This document shows, piece by piece, positions 1 through 6,909 of a stretch of DNA of 7,841 nucleotides (the first letter of the stretch is position 1; each line of letters begins with the position of its first letter). Both the position numbers and the translations under genes were made by a program. The notes below the pieces were generated by a model. It ran no database searches and was not told the origin of the DNA. It was given only the letters and a program-made list of their open reading frames with translations. The stretch spans positions 1-7,841 of the forward strand of contig JAUZPC010000122.1 in NCBI GenBank assembly GCA_030706105.1, given 5' to 3'. This DNA comes from Bacteroidota bacterium. Its GTDB lineage: Bacteria; Bacteroidota; Ignavibacteria; Ignavibacteriales; Ignavibacteriaceae.

Positions 1-241
1 CAATATAATATTAATAAAAGCATATCATTCATATTTGCCTTTTTATATTAATTAAATAAACCCTCAGATTCAAAGTAATTCTTTAAGTTTTATGGAAATA
101 TTTAAAGATTCGCATAAAACAATATTAATGTTAAAAAATTTAACCTAAGTATTGTAAATTAAAGAAAAAAAATAAATAAGCAAGAATAACGACCATTAGT
201 CTGAAGTGGGGTTGGCAGGAATTTTGGAAGAGTTGCGCCCT
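1..241. other. AT-rich non-coding stretch, no gene seen
   Basis: No convincing reading frame, tRNA or rRNA is visible on either strand. Most of it is A/T runs. A perfect 6-bp inverted repeat with a 3-base spacer (GTTAAA-AAA-TTTAAC) lies at 130-144, but such repeats arise easily in AT-rich DNA. The last part, about 200-241, is noticeably G-rich compared with the rest and abuts the terminator hairpin. Its function is unknown. With the stretch up to 287 this is the whole interval before the first gene. Confidence 0.6.
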
Positions 242-271
242 AAAAAAGAGACGCTTTCGCGCCTCCTTTTT
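242..271 (-). terminator. Rho-independent terminator of the outer-membrane receptor gene
   Basis: Read on the minus strand, the transcript forms a 7-bp stem GAGGCGC / GCGUCUC (one G-U wobble) closed by a GAAA tetraloop, followed at once by six U residues. The stem arms are 259-265 and 248-254, the loop 255-258 and the U-tract 242-247. It begins 16 bases past the stop codon of the receptor gene. A matching A-run upstream of the stem (267-271 on the plus strand reads TTTTT) would extend the pairing past one unpaired base. Read on the plus strand the stem has an A/C mismatch but still ends in CTTTTT, so weak bidirectional action is possible. Confidence 0.85.
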
Positions 272-287
272 ATACAGTTTACAACAT

Positions 288-2708
288 CTAAAAACCGCTA
301 TTTACATTTACATCTACCTGCTCAACATTTCTGCTTTTGAAATTATTAAAGTTGTAACTAAGTGATAGGTTTATGAACGGCGCCTCAGGCACCATATGGA
401 GATTGGATTTAAACCCGACTCCGGTAGTGTAAATATCATATTTCAATTGGTTAAAGAGATTCTGAGCACTTAATACTGCAACTAATTTCTTCTCCATAAA
501 TTCCTGCCTGACAGAAAAATTAATCAGGCTGAAAGCTTTTATGTCGCCCTGCCCCATAATACTCTTAGGAAAATAATTAATATCGAACTGAAATTTTGTC
601 CCTGTTTCTAAAATAACAGATACACTTAACCTTGAGTCCCATTGAAATAAATTTGAAGATTCAATGCCGTACTTAGGCATACTTTCTTTATTTAGATTAT
701 ATAAGTTAATTGCGGGATCAATTTTCAGCCATTTTGCCGCAGTAATACCGGCAGATATCTCTGAACCGATTGCAGTATTATTTATAATATTATTAAATAT
801 TAAATATACTTTGCCGTTATTATCAACTACCTGAAGCTGCTCAATTTCATCTTTGGTTTTTCTTAAATAAGTCTGTATTGAAAAATAAACCGCGCTAAAA
901 GATTTTTGATAATTAAGTTCGTACGAATCGGTAAATGACGGAGCTAATTCAGGATTACCTACAATCTGGCTATATGAATCAGAGAAGAATGGATAAGGAT
1001 TCAATTCCTGATCGTACGGCCTTCTAATACGTCTGCTGTAAGAGAATTGCAGTTGCTGCTCATTTCCCAATCCTCTGGAAATGCTTAGAGACGGGAAATA
1101 GTGCATCCTGGCATATTTAAAGTCATTGTTTGTTGTCAGTTGGGAAAGAATCCTGTCAGTATATTCCATTCTTAAGCCGGCCTGATAGTCAAACCCGATG
1201 ATCTTATCAGTATATGTTGCAAATCCAGCAAATACATTGTTCCTGAAATTATAATTACAAGAAGATGCAGGGTCTATAACCCAAACCTGATCTGCAAAAT
1301 TATAGTTTTTGCTTGTGAGATTAGTTTTTTTATAAAATAAATTTACCTGCAAACCCGATTCAAAAGAAGCTGCCTCGCCCAATTTATGTTTATAGTTTAG
1401 CTTTATTCTGGAGTCATATCTCGAATTTCCGACATCCAACCCTTTAATTAAGTCTTTTTGTGAATTATCTGAATAAACAGCGTGTTCATTAGTTTTTTGG
1501 TTATTCGGCATATTAAGAGCGGTAAAATTTATGTCGAAAGAAATATCATTAACCTTTGGCGTAAAAGTTTTTGTGAGATTAAAAGAACCGTTCAGATACC
1601 TTACAATGATCTTATGCAGCTCTTTAGTAAGTGAATACAGTTCAGCCGGATTCTCACCAAAACCTGAAAGAGCATTAGAATTATTCATTCGGGTGGTATA
1701 TTCCATATATCCGCCACTACCGGTTATTCCGTAGATAAAATCACTTGAGACGTTGCGGTCAAAGCCAAACCGGGTTCCATAGTTATCTCTTCTGTTTAAC
1801 ATATTCATTTTGGTATTAACAGCACTATTGTTGTCCAACAATCTGCTAATAGTAATGTCATTAGAATAATTGCCGCGCCGGGCATCACTCCCAAATGTAA
1901 AACTATATTCAGGGGCTCTGTAGTTTATGTTAAAATCACCGTTATATTTATCCTTAGCACCTACCCCTGTATTAAAGATGCCGCTGGTAGTTGAAATTTC
2001 ATTTTTCTTAGTAATAATGTTTATAATACCTGCTGCGCCTTCTGCATCATATTTTGCGGATGGATTTGTAATTAATTCAACTTTATCAATTATGTTAGCC
2101 GGAATTTGTCTTAACGCATCCGTTCCCTGCAGCGCACTGGGCCGGCCATCAACCATTACGGTAAAATTACTATTTCCCCTAAGAGTGAGGTTCCCATCTG
2201 CATCAACCTGAATAGACGGCTGATTTTGCAATACATCCACGGCAGTACCGCCGGCAGCCGCAAGGTTTTGGCTGACGTTAACAACTTTCTTATCAAGATG
2301 GAATTCAGTATTCACTCGTTCCCCCAGGATAACGTTTTCCTGAGTTATCATAACATCTTTTACAAGATTTATTTTACCGGCATTAAACTCGTTCCGGTCC
2401 TTTGAAATAATTATATCAGGAATTATTAGGTTTTTATAACCGATAAAGCTTATTTTAATAAAATAGCTCCCATCCTGAAGATTTGGAATTAGAAATTCGC
2501 CGGTAATACCTGATGAAGTACCTGTAACGAAACCGGAATCTTTAACTCTATGCACGGTAATATTTGCAAATTGCAAAGGATTTTTATCAAGCGAATCAAT
2601 AATTATCCCCTTAACGCTACCTTTTACAGATAACGCGGCAGTTTGCTTAGTTTGGCCAAAAGACGTAGCTGTAAATAAGACGAAAATAACGGTAACTAAA
2701 TATTTCAT
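288..2708 (-). CDS. Outer-membrane beta-barrel / TonB-dependent receptor-like protein
   Basis: A complete 806-residue protein, expected in the outer membrane. Residues 1-18 look like a Sec signal peptide (Lys2, hydrophobic core, probable cleavage after Ser-Phe-Gly, leaving Gln19). Residues about 30-117 form a carboxypeptidase-regulatory-like beta-sandwich (GxIIDSLDKNPLQFANITV, then GEFLIPNLQDGSY and ISFIGYK). A TonB-receptor plug follows at about 145-235, with the hallmark LRGNSNFTVMVDGRP (176-190) and IDKVELITNPSAKYDAEGAAGIINI (207-231). The rest, to 806, alternates aromatic and polar residues as in a barrel. The order regulatory domain, plug, barrel matches the Bacteroidota 'outer membrane beta-barrel family protein' (OMP_b-brl_3 type). 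It is not SusC: it is shorter and no susD neighbour is present in the window. The substrate cannot be told from sequence, and no clear TonB box was seen. The ATG is preceded by GAGG on the minus strand (2714-2717). The gene has its own promoter and terminator and is divergent from the Bat operon, so a shared function is not implied. Confidence 0.9.
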   Translation of the reverse strand: MKYLVTVIFVLFTATSFGQTKQTAALSVKGSVKGIIIDSLDKNPLQFANITVHRVKDSGFVTGTSSGITGEFLIPNLQDGSYFIKISFIGYKNLIIPDIIISKDRNEFNAGKINLVKDVMITQENVILGERVNTEFHLDKKVVNVSQNLAAAGGTAVDVLQNQPSIQVDADGNLTLRGNSNFTVMVDGRPSALQGTDALRQIPANIIDKVELITNPSAKYDAEGAAGIINIITKKNEISTTSGIFNTGVGAKDKYNGDFNINYRAPEYSFTFGSDARRGNYSNDITISRLLDNNSAVNTKMNMLNRRDNYGTRFGFDRNVSSDFIYGITGSGGYMEYTTRMNNSNALSGFGENPAELYSLTKELHKIIVRYLNGSFNLTKTFTPKVNDISFDINFTALNMPNNQKTNEHAVYSDNSQKDLIKGLDVGNSRYDSRIKLNYKHKLGEAASFESGLQVNLFYKKTNLTSKNYNFADQVWVIDPASSCNYNFRNNVFAGFATYTDKIIGFDYQAGLRMEYTDRILSQLTTNNDFKYARMHYFPSLSISRGLGNEQQLQFSYSRRIRRPYDQELNPYPFFSDSYSQIVGNPELAPSFTDSYELNYQKSFSAVYFSIQTYLRKTKDEIEQLQVVDNNGKVYLIFNNIINNTAIGSEISAGITAAKWLKIDPAINLYNLNKESMPKYGIESSNLFQWDSRLSVSVILETGTKFQFDINYFPKSIMGQGDIKAFSLINFSVRQEFMEKKLVAVLSAQNLFNQLKYDIYTTGVGFKSNLHMVPEAPFINLSLSYNFNNFKSRNVEQVDVNVNSGF

Positions 2709-2713
2709 TTATG

Positions 2714-2717
2714 CCTC
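2714..2717 (-). promoter_or_regulatory. Ribosome binding site of the receptor gene
   Basis: On the minus strand the sequence is GAGGCATAAATG: a GAGG core five bases before the ATG (2708-2706). This supports the start at 2708, which is also where the signal peptide begins. Confidence 0.55.
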
Positions 2718-2743
2718 AGGGAATTTATTGATTATTAACTATT

Positions 2744-2775
2744 CAAATATATTTTTAGATATATAACCAATCAAA
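2744..2775 (-). promoter_or_regulatory. Bacteroidota-type promoter of the receptor gene
   Basis: On the minus strand there is TTTG (2775-2772), exactly 20 bases, then TATATTTG (2751-2744). This fits the known Bacteroidota primary-sigma consensus, TTTG near -33 and TAnnTTTG near -7, at every specified base and with the usual spacing. Transcription would start a few bases further on, giving a 5' leader of roughly 30 bases before the ATG at 2708. The motif match is seen directly; activity is inferred. Confidence 0.65.
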
Positions 2776-2861
2776 TGATTTATTTTGTACGGTTAATTTC
2801 AAATTCTAATGGGAAAATAATTAAATTAACAAGAGTTAAAGTCTATTAAGAAATTACAAGC

Positions 2862-2890
2862 TTGATGTCACTAATACAAGGGTTTATAAA
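2862..2890 (+). promoter_or_regulatory. Candidate sigma70-like promoter for the moxR-bat operon
   Basis: TTGATG (2862-2867), a 17-base spacer and TATAAA (2885-2890) match the classical -35/-10 pattern at 4/6 and 5/6 positions. Transcription would begin near 2897, giving a leader of about 155 bases before the moxR ATG and placing the short reading frame at 2917-2973 inside that leader. The match is suggestive only, because AT-rich DNA yields such hexamers by chance and Bacteroidota promoters usually follow another consensus. Confidence 0.3.
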
Positions 2891-2916
2891 TTGAAAGAGT
2901 GATAAGAAGTAATAAA

Positions 2917-2973
2917 ATGCATAATGTTTTTACCGCAATATATTTAATACTGTCTTTGGTTTTAGCACCATAA
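2917..2973 (+). CDS. Possible small hydrophobic leader peptide ahead of moxR (18 codons)
   Basis: ATG at 2917 opens an 18-codon frame, MHNVFTAIYLILSLVLAP, ended by TAA at 2971-2973. An in-frame GTG at 2899 would add six residues (IRSNK with basic residues after the start). The peptide resembles a signal peptide or a single membrane-spanning segment: a basic start, a hydrophobic core and small residues at the end. A weak purine-rich stretch (AAGAAG, 2904-2909) sits eight bases before the ATG. It lies in the same frame as moxR, separated by the TAA. It could be a translated leader peptide, the decayed start of a lost gene, or a chance open frame. I do not recognise it as a known family, and its shortness makes chance a serious alternative. 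Confidence 0.25.
   Translation: MHNVFTAIYLILSLVLAP
2927..2958 (+). promoter_or_regulatory. Weak Bacteroidota-like promoter candidate for moxR
   Basis: TTTT (2927-2930), 20 bases, then TGTCTTTG (2951-2958) is one base off at each element from TTTG/TAnnTTTG. It would give a leader of roughly 85 bases before the ATG at 3052. It lies inside the possible leader peptide, so the two readings compete. Evidence is motif similarity only. Confidence 0.2.
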
Positions 2974-3042
2974 ATAATTCATTTGAAAATAAATGGGAAC
3001 CTAATTAGTTTTGCTACGTCTAATTCTAAAATTAAAGAAGAT

Positions 3043-3048
3043 AGAGGG
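3043..3048 (+). promoter_or_regulatory. Ribosome binding site selecting the moxR ATG at 3052
   Basis: AGAGGG ends three bases before the ATG at 3052, a close but usable spacing. The alternative upstream in-frame start, TTG at 2983, has no purine-rich site before it (it follows AATAATTCAT). This supports the shorter form of the protein. Confidence 0.45.
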
Positions 3049-3051
3049 TTA

Positions 3052-4035
3052 ATGGACATAGCTGAATTAAACGAGCGTATCAGTCAACAAAGCGCTTTCG
3101 TTGACTTATTAAAATCAGAAATTGGAAAAGTAATTATAGGCCAGCAGGCATTAATTGAACGTTTATTAATTGGCCTTTTGGCAAATGGGCATATCCTTCT
3201 GGAAGGAGTTCCGGGGCTTGCAAAAACTTTGGCCATAAAAACATTATCAAGTGTTATGAAAGCTAAATTCCAAAGGATTCAATTTACTCCGGATCTATTG
3301 CCGGCGGACTTAATTGGAACAATGATTTACAACCAGAAAGAAGGCAATTTTTCAATCAAAAAAGGGCCTATCTTTTCAAACTTTATTTTAGCGGATGAAA
3401 TTAACCGTTCGCCTGCTAAAGTGCAAAGTGCACTTCTTGAGGCAATGCAGGAGCGCCAGATTACTATTGGCGAAAGGACATTTAAGCTTGAAGACCCATT
3501 CCTGGTAATGGCAACGCAGAACCCAATTGAACAGGAAGGTACATATCCCCTGCCGGAAGCCCAGGTTGACAGGTTTATGTTAAAAGTTAAAATCACCTAC
3601 CCTTCCCGTGAAGAGGAATCTCAAATAATGAGACAATATATGGGGGGCGATGAAGTACCTGTAAATACGGTAATTAATACGGATCAAATAATTGCTTCAA
3701 GAAAACTTGTTAATGAAGTGTATCTTGATGAAAAAATTGAAAAATATATACTTGATATAGTTTTTGCTACCAGAAATCCTGAAAAATTCGGACTACAGAA
3801 ATTAAACGATTTGATTTCTTTTGGAGCCTCACCTCGTGCAACACTTAATTTAGCTCACGCTGCTAAAGCGATGGCTTTTATTAAACGCAGAGGGTATGTT
3901 ATCCCGGAAGATATCCGCGCTATTTGTTATGACGTTTTAAGGCATAGAATTGCGGTTACCTATGAAGCTGAAGCTGAAAATCTGTCTTCAGAAAATATTA
4001 TTCAGGAAATATTAAATAAGGTAGCAGTCCCTTAA
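3052..4035 (+). CDS. moxR: MoxR-family AAA+ ATPase
   Basis: A cytoplasmic ATPase of 327 residues from the ATG at 3052, a normal MoxR length. Walker A is GVPGLAKT (52-59), with Lys58 and Thr59 for nucleotide binding. Walker B is LADEIN, with Asp115 and Glu116. Sensor 1 is ATQNP (154-158, Asn157). The following EGTYPLPEAQVDRFML is the typical MoxR signature containing the arginine finger region. Sensor 2 is GASPR (258-262). A lid domain with RRGYVIPEDIR near the end completes the fold. MoxR proteins are considered chaperone-like remodellers of vWA-domain partners, and here the next genes encode exactly such partners. An in-frame TTG at 2983 would extend it by 23 low-complexity polar residues and lacks a ribosome site, so I prefer 3052. 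It is the first clear gene of the operon, with the DUF58 gene four bases after its stop. All catalytic motifs are intact. Confidence 0.93.
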   Translation: MDIAELNERISQQSAFVDLLKSEIGKVIIGQQALIERLLIGLLANGHILLEGVPGLAKTLAIKTLSSVMKAKFQRIQFTPDLLPADLIGTMIYNQKEGNFSIKKGPIFSNFILADEINRSPAKVQSALLEAMQERQITIGERTFKLEDPFLVMATQNPIEQEGTYPLPEAQVDRFMLKVKITYPSREEESQIMRQYMGGDEVPVNTVINTDQIIASRKLVNEVYLDEKIEKYILDIVFATRNPEKFGLQKLNDLISFGASPRATLNLAHAAKAMAFIKRRGYVIPEDIRAICYDVLRHRIAVTYEAEAENLSSENIIQEILNKVAVP

Positions 4036-4039
4036 AAAA

Positions 4040-4912
4040 ATGACAACACAAGAGATTCTAAAGCAAGTAAGGAAAATCGAAATAAAAACACGCGGTTTAG
4101 TGAACCAAGTGTTTTCAGGCGAATACCACTCAGTCTTTAAAGGCAGAGGAATGGAGTTCGCTGAAGTTCGCGAATATCAATTCGGCGATGACATTAGAAA
4201 TATTGACTGGAATGTTACCGCCCGTTTTGGACACCCTTATGTTAAAATTTTTGAAGAAGAACGTGAACTTACCGTAATGCTTGTGGTTGATCTTAGCGGT
4301 TCTCTTTCATTTGGTTCAGCAACTAAGACAAAACAGCAGATTGCCGCTGAGCTAAGCGCCATACTGGCATTTTCTGCGTTAAAGAATAATGACAAGACAG
4401 GACTTCTGCTGTTCACAGATAAAGTAGAAAAATTTATTCCTCCGAGGAAAGGACAAAAACACGCATTAAGAATTATAAGAGAGGTCCTTTCCTTTCAGCC
4501 TGAGGGTAAAAGAACAAACATTAAAAGCGCTCTTGAATTCCTGAACAATGCCGTAAAAAGGAGAAGCATTATTTTTGTTATGTCTGATTTTATTGATTCC
4601 GGTTATGAAAATATTATCAGTTCCCTTTCAAAAAAACATGATCTTGCTGCCATAGTGCTTACAGACAAGCGTGAGTATGAAGTCCCTCCTTTGGGACTTA
4701 TTAAGCTTAAGGATTCTGAAACAGGAGAAACCCGCTGGTTCAACACATCAAACGCCCATTCAGTTTTTCTGCTTAAAAATCTTTTTAAAAAAAGTATTGA
4801 GATGAAAGAAAAAGTATTTAAGTCAGCCAAGATTGATAGCATTGTGCTAAGTACAGAACAAGATTACGTAAAACCATTAGTTAAATTTTTTAAAGCCCGC
4901 GAGAAAAGATGA
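4040..4912 (+). CDS. DUF58 domain protein, vWA-like, cytosolic partner of MoxR
   Basis: A 290-residue protein with no membrane segment or signal peptide, so probably cytosolic. It has the DUF58 signature GRGMEF (35-40) followed by REYQFGDDIRNIDW (44-57) and AR..HPYVK. The second half is a von Willebrand A-like fold with a full metal-ion-dependent adhesion site: D84-L-S86-G-S88, Thr159 (in GKRTNIKSAL) and Asp183 (in VMSDFID). This is the short, soluble DUF58 type that regularly follows moxR in Bat operons; its exact role is not established, but it is a likely MoxR client. The ATG at 4040 lies four bases after the moxR stop without a Shine-Dalgarno-like site, so translation may depend on the upstream gene. 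Its last codons overlap the next gene by four bases (ATGA). Confidence 0.92.
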   Translation: MTTQEILKQVRKIEIKTRGLVNQVFSGEYHSVFKGRGMEFAEVREYQFGDDIRNIDWNVTARFGHPYVKIFEEERELTVMLVVDLSGSLSFGSATKTKQQIAAELSAILAFSALKNNDKTGLLLFTDKVEKFIPPRKGQKHALRIIREVLSFQPEGKRTNIKSALEFLNNAVKRRSIIFVMSDFIDSGYENIISSLSKKHDLAAIVLTDKREYEVPPLGLIKLKDSETGETRWFNTSNAHSVFLLKNLFKKSIEMKEKVFKSAKIDSIVLSTEQDYVKPLVKFFKAREKR

Positions 4913-5916
4913 GTAAAATCCGATTTAACTTGCTATTCATAATATCCTTTTTCACAGTTTTTTCAATCTGTTCTCAGGCGCAAGATATAACAGCAAAAGC
5001 CTATACGGATAAACAGCAGTACTATATTGGCGATTTTATAACATATACGCTTGATGTAACATACGGTAAAGGCATTAAGATATTTACCCCTGCAATTAAA
5101 GACAGTTTAAACCAGTTTGAAATAATCAATACAACAACCCCTAGGATAAAAGTAGAGAATGGTAAGAAAACAATATCATATTCATTTACCATTGCAAGAT
5201 ATGATTCGGCAAATATTTTGATTTCTTCTATTCCAATTTATTATGCAGAAGGGAAAGATACAGTAAAGGTTGACAGTCTTCCGTTTAATGGATTCTTGAG
5301 TAAAGAGGGTGTCTTTAAAAATACTCTTACAAACCAGGTATTAGTTAAAATAAACGGTATTAAAATATCTAAAGAAGAAGAAACATTAAAAGATATAAAA
5401 GGGCCGAATGAGCTTCCGCCTGATTATCTTTTTTGGGCAATTGTAATTTTAGTTTCTGCCGGAGCCATTTTTGCTGCATATTATTTCATTTCCCGATATT
5501 TCAAAAAGCGTAAAGAGAATATGCTTAGAAATAAGCCCGTAATTGCTGTCCCTCCATACAAAATTGCTCTTACAAAGCTAAATGAACTTGAACAAAAGCA
5601 GCTTTGGCAAAACGGATTTATTAAAGAGTACCATTCTTCCATTACGGAAATCATAAGAAAGTATTTTGAAGACCAGTTTAAGCTCCCTGCTCTTGAACTT
5701 ACAACTTCAGAAATTGTTGATCTGCTTGATAAGAACGGATTATTTGGAAAAATTAAAGATTTAACTTTCAGCTTCCTTTCAAATGCAGATATGGTAAAAT
5801 TTGCAAAGTTTGTTCCTCTAAATAATGTTAATGAAGAGATGATGCATCAGGCAAAAGAAATAATTAATACGACTAAAACTGTTTTGGAGACACCGGATGA
5901 CATTAACGCTGCATAA
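4909..5916 (+). CDS. BatD-like single-pass membrane protein of the Bat operon
   Basis: A 335-residue protein in three parts. Residues 1-24 are a probable Sec signal peptide (Lys3 and Arg5, hydrophobic core, cleavage after Ser-Gln-Ala). Residues about 25-170 are beta-rich and look like the BatD/oxygen-tolerance type of periplasmic domain (an opening DITAKAYTDKQQYYIGDFITY and a later ISYSFTIARYD). One membrane helix spans about 174-194, followed by basic residues (SRYFKKRKE) that place the C-terminal 140 residues in the cytoplasm. That part carries YHSSITEIIRKYFEDQF...LELTTSEIVDLL (241-272), which resembles the DUF4381-type proteins encoded between DUF58 and batA in many Bat operons. It may link the periplasm to the MoxR/vWA proteins; this is inference. 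A Cys at 21 is not in a good lipobox (Phe-Ser-Ile before it). The start overlaps the DUF58 stop by four bases. Much shorter than full BatD, which usually lies further downstream. Confidence 0.75.
   Translation: MSKIRFNLLFIISFFTVFSICSQAQDITAKAYTDKQQYYIGDFITYTLDVTYGKGIKIFTPAIKDSLNQFEIINTTTPRIKVENGKKTISYSFTIARYDSANILISSIPIYYAEGKDTVKVDSLPFNGFLSKEGVFKNTLTNQVLVKINGIKISKEEETLKDIKGPNELPPDYLFWAIVILVSAGAIFAAYYFISRYFKKRKENMLRNKPVIAVPPYKIALTKLNELEQKQLWQNGFIKEYHSSITEIIRKYFEDQFKLPALELTTSEIVDLLDKNGLFGKIKDLTFSFLSNADMVKFAKFVPLNNVNEEMMHQAKEIINTTKTVLETPDDINAA
5886..5889 (+). promoter_or_regulatory. Ribosome binding site of batA inside the upstream gene
   Basis: GGAG ends seven bases before the ATG at 5897, within the last codons of the BatD-like gene. 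It supports a batA start that overlaps the previous gene by 20 bases and suggests translational coupling or re-initiation. Confidence 0.5.
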
Positions 5917-6901
5917 TATTTCTTTTGTACATCCATGGATATTGTGGCTGCTTCTTAGTCTGCCGCTTATAGCGATATACTATTTTAGGAAGAATAAAAA
6001 GACAGAACCGTCTATTCACTTTTCCTCGTTTGAGAATATAAGCAAGATTCCGAAAAGTCTTGCCGGTTATTTGATCAGAATACCATTTTTCTTGCGCCTA
6101 TTGGCTATCGGTTTCCTAATAGTAGCGATGGCACGTCCGGTTTCTTTTCTGGAAGGAGAAGATATTTATTCCGAAGGAATAGACATTGCACTGGTGTTAG
6201 ATATTTCTGGCAGTATGCTTGCTAAGGATTTTACCCCTGACAGACTGGCGGCCGCAAAGGAAGTTATAAGTAAATTTATTGATCAAAGGCATTCGGATCG
6301 AATCGGCCTGGTAATATTTTCAAAAGAAGCGTTTACACAATGCCCTCTTACTGTTGACTATAACATTCTAAAAAACTTTCTTACACAGGTTAAAAGCGGT
6401 ATGATTACCGACGGTACTGCCATAGGGAATGCAATTGCAAATGGAGTGAACAGGTTAAAAGATTCTGAAGTAAAAAGTAAAGTTATTATCCTTTTAACTG
6501 ACGGAATGAATAATGCCGGTGAGGTTAATCCAATTACTGCGGCTGAAATAGCCAAGACTTTTAACATAAAAATTTATACTATCGGAGTTGGCACAAGGGG
6601 TACTGCAATGTACCCGGTGCAAACACCCTTCGGTATAGATTACAGACCTATGCCTGTGGAAATTGACGAAGATCTTCTGCAAAAAGTTTCTGCCATGACC
6701 GGCGGTAAATACTATAGAGCAACCGATAATAAAAAGCTTGAATCGATTTATAATGAGATTGACAGACTTGAAAAAACTAAAGTAGAAGTTACTTCATATA
6801 GAAATGCCAAACAGTTATTTGGCGAATGGCTAATTTTAGGACTTTTGTGCCTTGGTTTAGAACTAATTTTATCAAATACTATTTTAAGAAAATTACCTTA
6901 A
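5897..6901 (+). CDS. batA: BatA, membrane-anchored vWA-domain protein
   Basis: A complete 334-residue protein. Two N-terminal membrane helices (about 12-29 and 58-80, the second ending in the BatA/BatB-typical AMARP) precede a von Willebrand A domain (about 95-285), and a third helix (about 311-329) closes the protein, which ends in LRKLP. The metal site is intact: D102-I-S104-G-S106, Thr174 (in DGTAIGNAI) and Asp202 (in LLTDGMN). The conserved DRIGLVIFSKEAFTQCPLT lies between them. The order helix-helix-vWA-helix is that of BatA, and its place directly before a second vWA gene fits. The vWA domain side is not decided by sequence alone. BatA and BatB are thought to act together with MoxR in envelope or stress functions. 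The start is fixed by a GGAG site and a 20-base overlap with the previous gene. Confidence 0.92.
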   Translation: MTLTLHNISFVHPWILWLLLSLPLIAIYYFRKNKKTEPSIHFSSFENISKIPKSLAGYLIRIPFFLRLLAIGFLIVAMARPVSFLEGEDIYSEGIDIALVLDISGSMLAKDFTPDRLAAAKEVISKFIDQRHSDRIGLVIFSKEAFTQCPLTVDYNILKNFLTQVKSGMITDGTAIGNAIANGVNRLKDSEVKSKVIILLTDGMNNAGEVNPITAAEIAKTFNIKIYTIGVGTRGTAMYPVQTPFGIDYRPMPVEIDEDLLQKVSAMTGGKYYRATDNKKLESIYNEIDRLEKTKVEVTSYRNAKQLFGEWLILGLLCLGLELILSNTILRKLP

Positions 6902-6909
6902 GAGAATTT

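Larger units (their letters stand above)
2709..3051. other. Divergent intergenic region between receptor gene and moxR operon
   Basis: This 343-base AT-rich gap must carry the start signals for both directions. The receptor side has a good Bacteroidota-type promoter close to its ATG. The moxR side is less clear: there are two weak promoter candidates (2862-2890 and 2927-2958), and a short hydrophobic reading frame (2917-2973) precedes the chosen moxR start. No strong operator-like palindrome or terminator was seen. Confidence 0.6.

Noticed and set aside
200..340. Open plus-strand frame through the G-rich block (GTG at 206, stop at 338-340)
   Set aside because: It has no ATG and no ribosome site, runs straight through the terminator hairpin, and overlaps the end of the receptor gene.
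1531..2211. Open plus-strand frames of 67 and 94 codons (1531-1734, 1927-2211)
   Set aside because: They lie entirely inside the receptor gene on the other strand and encode nothing recognisable; the receptor frame carries clear domains.
288..2708. Calling the receptor a SusC-type polysaccharide importer
   Set aside because: It is only 806 residues, its barrel and plug fit the beta-barrel family without a SusD partner, and no susD gene lies next to it in the window.
3327..3596. Open minus-strand frame of 89 codons
   Set aside because: It is antisense to the core motifs of moxR (Walker B to sensor 1) and is a by-product of that coding sequence.
4603..4842. Open minus-strand frame of 79 codons
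   Set aside because: It is antisense to the DUF58 gene, with no recognisable protein or start signal.
4909..4985. Lipoprotein signal at Cys21 of the BatD-like protein
   Set aside because: The residues before the Cys (Phe-Ser-Ile) do not fit a lipobox; cleavage after Ser-Gln-Ala at 22-24 fits better.
6358..6682. Two open minus-strand frames (6358-6567, 6494-6682)
   Set aside because: Both are antisense to the vWA domain of batA and overlap each other.
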